From Candidatus Odinarchaeota archaeon (GTDB taxonomy: Archaea > Asgardarchaeota > JAGGXT01), in NCBI GenBank assembly GCA_021162905.1, contig JAGGXT010000237.1, positions 1 to 9,972 of the forward strand: 9,972 nt of DNA, in the 5' to 3' direction. The position numbers and the translations under genes were made by a program. Shown here in pieces: positions 4,677-9,972 of this stretch (the first letter of the stretch is position 1; each line of letters opens with the position of its first letter). The notes below the pieces were generated by a model. It saw only the letters and a program-made list of their open reading frames with translations. It ran no database searches and was not told the DNA's origin.

Positions 4677-6810
4677 CCCCCTTTTTAGGAGGCTTTCTAG
4701 GCTTCCTATAATAAATGACCATGTCGTATTGGTATTCTTCGATTTTCTCCTCCCTTTTTCCCTCCCCGATGATTTTATCTAATTCTTCTTTTGGAATTCC
4801 ATGACCCTTAGCAAAATTCTCAAGCTTCCATCTCTCTAACGGGCCATTTTTATCAACATAATCGAAAATAAGTTGTTTCTTGCTTTCCCACGTGTATTCT
4901 TCCAGCTTTGCATTTGTAAAATTAGTGAACCTTTTCTTCACTATTTCACTAATATTTTTCATATCTTTTTTACTTATTGAGTCAGCATCTTTAATCAAAG
5001 TAGATATAGATTCTATTAGTGAAATAGTGAAGTTTTCCTTCACTAATTTGACATTTGTAAAAGCTTCAAGTATCTTTAAGAATTTGACTCCCTTCGTCGT
5101 TATTTGAGTCCCTACTCCTTGCTTTGTTGTGATGAGTCCGTATTTTGTTAGAAGCTTATAATCTTCCTTTACTGTTCTGTCTGAAACCCCGAGGATATTA
5201 GCTAACTCGGTTGATGACTTACCGCCGATTTTCAAAATGTTTAGTATATCAATTTGCCTTTTTGAGAGATTGTTCACAATTTCTAAAAATTCCCCTATCT
5301 TTATCTCCCTTCTACCCTCAACATCAAGCTTATACTCCCTTAGCTTAAGCATCTCCAAAGTCTTCTCATAAAATTTAACCGCTTCTTCAACATGTTTTGG
5401 TTTAACAATTACTTTCTCATGAGTTTCATCTGTTGAATGTCTAAGACAAGCGTAGGCAACAGATAGACGTGTCAAAACCTCTCTAAAACCATTATGAACA
5501 ACGGGAAGTTCTGATAGGGAATATTCCCTTATTATTCTCGCAGATTCTTCAACTATTTTTTCCCTCGCTTCATCCGTATATGTGATGTCTTCAGGCCTTC
5601 TACTCCAAGCCCAAAAGACGTGCCGAATAAAGATTTCATCAGGAATTTGCCTCCCCTTAGGTTTAGCTCTAACTATGAGTTCTGGATCGACATCAGCTTG
5701 ACTAAAAGGTAGGTAAACATCCCATCGAGTTACAAAATAGCTTTTGCTGAAAATTTTTGAGTCTAGGAGAGCTTGACATGGATACGGATATTCCTCCATG
5801 TTTTTCGGCATGTTTGAAATACCTACGATCCTTGTTCTTGCTGGCGCTTCTCCCTGAACACTTTTCCTTACAACGACTCTTTGCTGTTCTAATGCCTCCC
5901 TCATCTCTTTAACTTCTTCGACATGTAGCTTATCTAAACCATCTAGAACAACTAAGCCTAGATCGTTTAAGACTAGGGAGCCCCATATCAAAATTCGCCT
6001 TTCGGTGTCAATAGTCCAGCAGATCCCCGTTCTACCACCCGATTCAATCGCAACATAGTCTCCGAAGTTGTAGTGTTCTCCAACAAGCTGGAGAGCCGCC
6101 CTACTCTTGTAGCACTTAGTGTCGCCGAAAGCTACTATCCTCAAGCAACCTCTAATTATTTCGTTTCCATAGATGTTTGGGATTTGAGGGGGACTATGCA
6201 AAATTAGCTGTAAACTTTTTTCATAGTTTTCCCTTCCAACCATTCCAGGAGCTATTTGCACATAAGTGGCGTCATTTTCTTGGAAATACTTCTTGAAATT
6301 TACCCTATCTTCCTCTGTTATCTTAAAATTCTCAAAGGTTTCCTCCAACTCCTCTATATCATAGATTAGAAATGTTAGGTTTTTTCCCCTATCCTTCACT
6401 AATCTCCCTATTATTTTAACTTTTGTTGAGAAGGGTATTTCCCTACTTATTAGATGGGCTGCAACAGTTTGACCTATCTGTATCCTCTTCCCAATGGTTG
6501 GAATGCTTCTTAAGAATAAAACACGGTAATTCATCTGTTCATTGCTTTCAACAAAACCTTTAACATCTCTATTCTTCATTCTAGCTAACTCTAGCACTTC
6601 CTTCCTTTTGCCGAAGAGGTATACACGAAGAAAATCAAAATTTTTTTCTTCTGATAAATCCACATCAAAAACGGCTACACCGTCTTCTTCAAAAACCAAC
6701 TTTTTAGGTAAAGCCTTAGGATTACTGAAGCCAGCGATCTGAACTTTGACCTTGACCCTCCTACCGTAATGTTGCGTGTTTAAGGCGTCTTCAAGTCTTT
6801 CAAACTCCAC
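4657..6810 (-). CDS. Divergent MCM-family replicative helicase/initiator, Walker B Glu replaced by Gly
   Basis: A 717-residue AAA+ protein. Recognisable MCM features in order: Walker A GDTKCYKS (229-236, standard GDPxxxKS), Walker B VVLDGLDKL (287-295, standard xxIDEFDKM), EALEQQ (305-310), the ART segment before sensor 1 (325-327), sensor 1 ISNMPK with Asn333, the arginine finger TRWDVYLPF (Arg362), and a helical lid RLSVAYACLR (448-457). The Walker B catalytic Glu is Gly291, and no Cys zinc site is visible in the N-terminal domain. Residues 513-582 form an additional winged helix, and 640-700 look like the usual MCM C-terminal winged helix. The start is a GTG at 6810 after a strong GGAGGG site, overlapping the upstream stop by 11 bases. 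MCM hexamers unwind DNA ahead of polymerase. The altered Walker B makes unaided ATP hydrolysis doubtful. A gene symbol of mcm would overstate orthology. Confidence 0.88.
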   Translation of the reverse strand: MEFERLEDALNTQHYGRRVKVKVQIAGFSNPKALPKKLVFEEDGVAVFDVDLSEEKNFDFLRVYLFGKRKEVLELARMKNRDVKGFVESNEQMNYRVLFLRSIPTIGKRIQIGQTVAAHLISREIPFSTKVKIIGRLVKDRGKNLTFLIYDIEELEETFENFKITEEDRVNFKKYFQENDATYVQIAPGMVGRENYEKSLQLILHSPPQIPNIYGNEIIRGCLRIVAFGDTKCYKSRAALQLVGEHYNFGDYVAIESGGRTGICWTIDTERRILIWGSLVLNDLGLVVLDGLDKLHVEEVKEMREALEQQRVVVRKSVQGEAPARTRIVGISNMPKNMEEYPYPCQALLDSKIFSKSYFVTRWDVYLPFSQADVDPELIVRAKPKGRQIPDEIFIRHVFWAWSRRPEDITYTDEAREKIVEESARIIREYSLSELPVVHNGFREVLTRLSVAYACLRHSTDETHEKVIVKPKHVEEAVKFYEKTLEMLKLREYKLDVEGRREIKIGEFLEIVNNLSKRQIDILNILKIGGKSSTELANILGVSDRTVKEDYKLLTKYGLITTKQGVGTQITTKGVKFLKILEAFTNVKLVKENFTISLIESISTLIKDADSISKKDMKNISEIVKKRFTNFTNAKLEEYTWESKKQLIFDYVDKNGPLERWKLENFAKGHGIPKEELDKIIGEGKREEKIEEYQYDMVIYYRKPRKPPKKGDDKNES
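4911..5062. repeat. Inverted-repeat cluster inside the MCM gene (origin-like)
   Basis: CTTCACTATTTCACTAATA (4936-4954) has a perfect inverted copy at 5014-5032, 59 bases away. Outside these, AAATTAGTGAA (4919-4929) pairs with TTCACTAATTT (5039-5049) at equal 6-base offsets, so the arms are 36 bases long with 30 matched. CATTTGTAAAA occurs directly at 4911-4921 and 5052-5062. Six copies of a TTCACTAW motif in alternating orientation result. The cluster falls in the linker between the two C-terminal winged helices of the MCM. Confidence 0.7.
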
Positions 6811-7324
6811 TGTTTTCCCTCCTCACCTCTAACTTAACATTACACCTACTGCAAGTGAAGCTCAATTTCTCAGCTAAATCATTAGGATAATTCAGCTTAC
6901 ATCTAGGGCAACGCCAAAATTTCGGTTTCTCCTCGTTCATAATTTCAATGTAGTTTTCCAATTCAGCTATTATCCGTTCAAGAATTATTTTCCAACGTTT
7001 ACCATACTTTTCCCTTAAAATTTGTCTAATAGGAGAAGTTTCATTGTTTTTCCTAAGAGAACTAGGTTTCTTAATGAAAAACCAGCCTGTAAGAGGATAA
7101 ATGAAATCATAGATGTCGAGAAGCTTCACGGCTATCCTAGTATAGTCGTAATCCACAACTAGGAAAAGATCTTCCATGCCGATAGCAATACCTTTTAAAC
7201 CTGACTTAAGCTCCGTGAACCTAACTAATTCGGCGTTGTAACATTTTTGCTTTAACCTCTCATCTAAATTATCGACAGATTTATTGGTGGATTTGCTATT
7301 CCTATTTTTAGCTCTGTTTTTCAA
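6800..7324 (-). CDS. Zinc-ribbon protein (TFE-like ribbon), first gene of the MCM operon
   Basis: A 174-residue protein. The C-terminus is a zinc ribbon, C139-PRC142-x15-C158-SRC161, in the form CPRCxxxYxxxxAxxxxFxCxxC. That layout closely resembles the ribbon of archaeal TFE-alpha (transcription factor E) and less specifically other archaeal ribbons. The N-terminal 25 residues are basic and low in complexity. Residues 30-80 are strand-rich, with a hydrophobic segment IYDFIYPLTGWFFI (71-84), and 97-132 form charged helices (RQILREKYGKRWKIILERI). I see no clear winged helix as TFE would have. The start is a TTG at 7322-7324, placed by GGGGGT 5 bases upstream. It overlaps MCM by 11 bases and so is co-expressed with it. 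It could be a replication or transcription accessory factor. Confidence 0.72.
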   Translation of the reverse strand: MKNRAKNRNSKSTNKSVDNLDERLKQKCYNAELVRFTELKSGLKGIAIGMEDLFLVVDYDYTRIAVKLLDIYDFIYPLTGWFFIKKPSSLRKNNETSPIRQILREKYGKRWKIILERIIAELENYIEIMNEEKPKFWRCPRCKLNYPNDLAEKLSFTCSRCNVKLEVRRENSGV

Positions 7325-7402
7325 TCTTTACCCCCTTACATTTTTTGAGGAGTTTGTTTTCGTGCTTTTCTTCTTTTTCGGGCGACCATAATGTTTAAGT
7401 AT

Positions 7403-7434
7403 TTTTGCCGTAACATATATGTTACGGCAAAAAA
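7403..7434. promoter_or_regulatory. Perfect 32-bp palindrome operator between divergent transcription units
   Basis: The half-site TTTTTGCCGTAACATA is followed by its exact reverse complement, with no spacer, centred between 7418 and 7419. The centre, CATATATG, can act as TATA for the plus-strand gene at 7456 (expected start near 7440). A separate TATA-like ATACTTAAAC (about 7402-7393, minus) faces the MCM operon starting at 7324. A dimeric winged-helix regulator bound here would control both directions. The neighbouring 299-residue protein is the natural candidate. The sequence could also form a 16-bp cruciform arm. Confidence 0.8.
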
Positions 7435-7455
7435 GAGTAAAAATAGGGAAGAAAA

Positions 7456-8355
7456 ATGCCAAGAAAAATTGATAAAGAAAATATTAAACGTGTGATAGAT
7501 GCATTAAAGGACGGTGGAAAAAACTGGACTGAACTAAAAAGACTAACAAAATTATCAGAAAGAACATTAACTCATATCCTATGCGAGTATTTAAAGTACT
7601 GGGGCATCGTCAAAAAAATAAATGGTATCTGGTATTTAGCTACCAGTTTATCTGATCAATTTTATGTTTTTAAAAATCCATATGAAGCCGAAATATACTT
7701 TAAGCATCAGAAAACAATCGTGGAAAACTTACGTAAAATTGCTGAGCGGTTTTCACGGCCCAGAAAATCTGAAAAACCTCTCATAATAGAATACTGGCAA
7801 GAAGCCTTAGAACATTTAAAAGCTTTTAAAGAACCCTATGAAAACTACAGAAAATTAGAAGAACTGGAAAAAAGAGTTTTATCCATAAAAAACAGATTTG
7901 AAGAAATAGCTACAAAAAGTTTTAAAATATTAGGGGATCCTGTACTCAGAACACATCTAACTTTACTGGCATGGAAGATCTTTAGCGAAGATACTATTAC
8001 TGCTAAGTTTTTACTGGGATATCCCGTTGAAAACGCAGCAAAACTTATTTTACAATACCTTAAAATGGATCTAACTGACCGGGACTTTTTTAAAGAGTAT
8101 GTGGTAAAAAAACTGTCGGAAAATGAAGAAAAGGAAATACTAAAAGCATTAAAAGCTTTTATCTCAAGACTTACCTCAAAAGAAAACAGAGAAATAATTT
8201 CTGAGCTCATTGAAATTATAGAAAAAGAAAGAGAAATCTCTATTCAGTTCCAGCAAGAAATTCTTGAAATAGCAAAAATGGTAGAAAATTATCAGATTCT
8301 CCCAGGTCGATGTCGACTATGTCCAAAGATCAAAATCATGACTTCCTATGGGTAG
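7456..8355 (+). CDS. Winged-helix transcriptional regulator with helical C-terminal domain
   Basis: A 299-residue protein from ATG 7456, with GGGA 6 bases upstream. Residues 8-62 are a winged helix: ENIKRVIDALKDGG, NWTELKRLT, LSERTLTHILCEYLKYWGI and the wing VKKINGIWYLA. The rest is almost wholly helical and charged, with probable coiled-coil segments (about 80-160 and 215-280), suitable for dimerisation or partner binding. It ends with a Cys pair, GRC286RLC289P, that may bind metal jointly between subunits. The gene runs divergently from the MCM operon across the 32-bp palindrome, the classic layout of a self-regulating switch. It converges on the 363-residue winged-helix gene. No specific family recognised. 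Confidence 0.78.
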   Translation: MPRKIDKENIKRVIDALKDGGKNWTELKRLTKLSERTLTHILCEYLKYWGIVKKINGIWYLATSLSDQFYVFKNPYEAEIYFKHQKTIVENLRKIAERFSRPRKSEKPLIIEYWQEALEHLKAFKEPYENYRKLEELEKRVLSIKNRFEEIATKSFKILGDPVLRTHLTLLAWKIFSEDTITAKFLLGYPVENAAKLILQYLKMDLTDRDFFKEYVVKKLSENEEKEILKALKAFISRLTSKENREIISELIEIIEKEREISIQFQQEILEIAKMVENYQILPGRCRLCPKIKIMTSYG

Positions 8356-8381
8356 CAACTAAGCCGTCATATTATTTTATT

Positions 8382-8396
8382 GTCTACCTAGTAGAC
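8382..8396. terminator. Short hairpin between convergent genes
   Basis: GTCTAC (8382-8387), loop CTA, GTAGAC (8391-8396), followed by GTTTT on the plus strand. It lies in the 44-base gap between the stops of the genes ending at 8355 and 8400. A T-rich stretch (8370-8381) precedes it. It could terminate in either direction. Confidence 0.4.
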
Positions 8397-8399
8397 GTT

Positions 8400-9491
8400 T
8401 TAAACTGATAAAAGTTGTTTTATAACTTGTTCACCTATCTCGGTTAATCGCCAGCCTACCTCTCTGCTCTTTGTTGTAACTTTCACAATGTGGCCTTTTT
8501 CGCTGAGTTTCTGTAGATTACGTCTAACTGTTATCTCCGATTTGTCGATTTGAGCAACTATCTGTCGTGTAGGTAAAAATATTGGGCTGTTGTGGAAACA
8601 TTTTGAGTCGTAGAGCAATTTCAAAATTTTTTCGCTTGTTGAAAGCTGGATCTCCTTTTTCAAAGGTTTTAAGGTTGGCTGCTGACTGCTCTCCGTAATC
8701 AAATAGTGCAATCTCATAATGTCGGAGAAGTGTTGTTTTAATATTGAATGTAGTTCTCCAGCCGTTCTAACGCCTTCAAGTTTACCTAGAAATCTGAAAG
8801 CTCCATCTAGAAACTGTCTTCGCTCAAAATCGTTTCTAACCAGAAATTTTCCTTTGGCAACCAGCTTATTAATAATATTCTCCAATTGTGTTTTAATCCT
8901 CTGCAAAGATAAATCATCTACGTAAAACCGAGTTGCAATTAAGATGTTTTCCAAAGTTCTTTTGACTTCAGTTTCAGGTGTAGGTTTTTCAGCCAATTCA
9001 TCACGTAAAGCATCTAGGAAACGTTCAACGTTCCGCAGATTTTCGATGTCTGGATTTTCCCTCAAATACGCTACGCAAACTCCGAGCGCCTCCTGTAAAA
9101 CTAGATCATCGGTGCTGAAAATCATGTGTAGCAGATATCCATCTAAGACTTCTAAAGCCTTCTCGTTAAGTCTTTTCTCGTGGCACAGCTCGGCGATAAT
9201 GCTTTTAATTAAAATTGCAGAGGTTTCCAGAAGCTCTAGATTTACTTTACCAGTAATTTTGTCAAGATACCGCGAGGTTAAATCCGTAGCCCTATAAATT
9301 CTTTCGCTCATCTCATTTATTTTTTCGGTAAGGTTTTTTAGGGTTTCAGCAAGCTCGCTGAAGAAACTGTACTTACTAGATTCCGTATTGCTCCTAGTGG
9401 GGTTGCTACTAGGGTTGTTTTTCTTCTTAGAGTCCATTTTCCTAAGTTCACGTAGAAAGTCGTATAACCAGTCGCCATCCCAAAAACCCAT
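8400..9491 (-). CDS. Helical protein with C-terminal winged-helix domain
   Basis: A 363-residue protein from ATG 9489-9491, with AGGTGA (minus strand, 9505-9500) as a well-placed ribosome binding site. It starts MGFWDGDWLYDFLREL, followed by a Ser/Asn-rich linker (21-40), then long helices (41-280) without recognisable motifs. Residues 284-360 are a winged helix: SEKILKLLYDSKCF, TRQIVAQI, KSEITVRRNLQKLSEKGHI (recognition helix) and wing VKVTTKSREVGWRLTEIG. The recognition-helix region resembles MarR/ArsR-type archaeal regulators. It is a single gene with its own TATA promoter, facing the repeat-rich 9541-9850 region. It could be an origin- or operator-binding protein for those repeats, or a regulator. 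Function not recognised. Confidence 0.75.
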   Translation of the reverse strand: MGFWDGDWLYDFLRELRKMDSKKKNNPSSNPTRSNTESSKYSFFSELAETLKNLTEKINEMSERIYRATDLTSRYLDKITGKVNLELLETSAILIKSIIAELCHEKRLNEKALEVLDGYLLHMIFSTDDLVLQEALGVCVAYLRENPDIENLRNVERFLDALRDELAEKPTPETEVKRTLENILIATRFYVDDLSLQRIKTQLENIINKLVAKGKFLVRNDFERRQFLDGAFRFLGKLEGVRTAGELHSILKQHFSDIMRLHYLITESSQQPTLKPLKKEIQLSTSEKILKLLYDSKCFHNSPIFLPTRQIVAQIDKSEITVRRNLQKLSEKGHIVKVTTKSREVGWRLTEIGEQVIKQLLSV

Positions 9492-9504
9492 AGCTTAATT
9501 CACC

Positions 9505-9540
9505 TAACATAACTTAAATGTTGAATGTTTAAAAGAATAT
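9505..9540 (-). promoter_or_regulatory. TATA promoter of the 363-residue protein gene
   Basis: On the minus strand TTTTAAAC (about 9535-9528) is a TATA element, with an AT-rich block upstream. Transcription would begin near 9506, just before the AGGTGA ribosome binding site, giving a very short leader. Confidence 0.45.
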
Positions 9541-9544
9541 TTGT

Positions 9545-9642
9545 GGCAAATGATATACATTGACATGATATACATAATCTCGCCGCATATAGGGGCTTTA
9601 CGCCTATATGGTAATTGGTATGCCTAATGTATGGCATTTGCT
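9545..9642. repeat. Nested inverted repeats with tandem ATGATATACAT motifs
   Basis: The outer arms GGCAAATGATATACATT (9545-9561) and AATGTATGGCATTTGCT (9626-9642) are inverted with 3 mismatches in 17. Inside lies a perfect 8-bp stem, CATATAGG (9586-9593) and CCTATATG (9603-9610), with a 9-base loop. ATGATATACAT is also repeated directly at 9550-9560 and 9565-9575, 15 bp apart. The spacing and nesting suggest protein-binding sites: a control region, a replication origin or a recombination site. Confidence 0.65.
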
Positions 9643-9847
9643 ATAAATAGGGTTTTATATAAACGATTACTTAATTGAACCTAAAAACCATAAGAAATCA
9701 TGCCCGCAGCTCATCTCAGATTATCTCGGCTATTTTCAGCATATTTTTGCTAAAATTCAAAATCTTTTAAAATAAGACTTTAAGATTTAAAATTTTAATC
9801 TAAGAAGATTAAGAATTTATTACTTTAATTTTTCTAATTAGAAAAAT
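9643..9847. other. AT-rich non-coding region with palindromic TATA box and 20-bp palindrome
   Basis: No credible full-length gene is visible here. TTTATATAAA (9654-9663) is a perfect palindromic TATA box that could fire in either direction. From about 9735 to 9847 the sequence is almost entirely A and T, with overlapping AAGATT/AATCTT copies. It ends in a perfect 20-bp palindrome, ATTTTTCTAATTAGAAAAAT (9828-9847). Such easily melted DNA beside repeats is typical of a DNA unwinding element, but that is inference. Confidence 0.5.
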
Positions 9848-9972
9848 GAGAATAAGCTTGAAAGGCCTGTTTCGAAAATTTTCAAGTTTTCTACGTAAAT
9901 CTTTAGATCTAGGTTTTAACGGTTTTTCTCAAAAAATGATATGTTTTTCAACTCTTAGAGGCATATCTATTG
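9846..9972 (+). CDS. Possible start of a gene running off the window
   Basis: An ATG at 9846-9848 opens a frame of 42 codons without a stop to the window end, starting MRISLKGLFRKFSSFLRK. There is no ribosome binding site, but TTTAT at 9816-9820 lies about 28 bases upstream, the distance expected for a leaderless archaeal transcript. The frame is short and the base composition is ordinary for the region, so it may be chance. No family recognised. Confidence 0.25.
   Translation, partial: MRISLKGLFRKFSSFLRKSLDLGFNGFSQKMICFSTLRGISI

Noticed and set aside
4880..5107. Plus-strand open frame opposite the MCM linker
   Set aside because: It is antisense to MCM and exists largely because of the inverted-repeat cluster. 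The Ser/Phe-rich translation looks like a shadow.
8719..9297. Plus-strand open frames opposite the 363-residue protein gene
   Set aside because: Ser/Arg-rich shadow translations antisense to a gene with a clear winged helix, promoter and ribosome binding site.
9641..9760. C/D box or other small RNA gene after the TATA box at 9654
   Set aside because: No convincing C (RUGAUGA) and D (CUGA) box pair or stable fold is visible downstream, and the only ATG frame there stops after 17 codons.
1..9972. CRISPR array or Cas1 locus prompted by the Cas2-like protein
   Set aside because: No regularly spaced repeats of 20-40 bases were found, and no Cas1-like sequence is present.

Overview
The window looks like part of an archaeal mobile genetic element (integrated plasmid or provirus) in an AT-rich, probably thermophilic archaeon. 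The archaeal signs are a divergent MCM-type helicase, an Alba chromatin domain, TATA-box promoters, strong GGAGG/GGTGA ribosome binding sites, and frequent TTG and GTG starts. There is no ribosomal RNA, tRNA or CRISPR array, and I recognised no integrase, capsid or transposase gene, so the element type and its ends are not resolved. The lineage cannot be named from the sequence alone.

Layout. Left edge (1-1241): the tail of an unidentified gene, a hairpin terminator, a small basic DNA-binding-like protein on the minus strand under a promoter carrying two GGTACC operator-like repeats, and a 99-residue winged-helix protein on the plus strand. Next (1242-2492, minus): a 416-residue protein with a PD-(D/E)XK nuclease core and its own TATA promoter. 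Centre (2746-7324, minus): a compact run of eight overlapping or abutting genes, read from right to left: zinc-ribbon protein, divergent MCM, small winged-helix protein, a small protein of possible Cas2-like fold, Cys-cluster/Alba fusion, Cys-rich protein, Hfq/Sm-like protein, and a small PD-(D/E)XK (Hjc/RecB-like) nuclease. This reads as a replication, chromatin and nucleic-acid-processing operon.

Right part: a divergent gene (7456-8355, plus) encodes a winged-helix regulator. Between it and the big operon lies a perfect 32-bp palindrome, the obvious operator of the switch. It converges across a short hairpin on a 363-residue winged-helix protein (8400-9491, minus). The last 480 bases hold nested inverted repeats, 11-bp direct repeats, a strong palindromic TATA box, an extremely AT-rich tract and a 20-bp palindrome. 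This is a candidate control or replication-origin region.

How it may work (inference): the palindrome-binding regulator sets expression of the MCM operon. The MCM lacks the Walker B glutamate, so it may be an altered helicase or a helicase-derived initiator or adaptor. Alba-fusion, Hfq-like and nuclease proteins would act on element DNA or RNA. Two repeat clusters are candidate origins: one inside the MCM gene (4911-5062) and one at 9541-9850.
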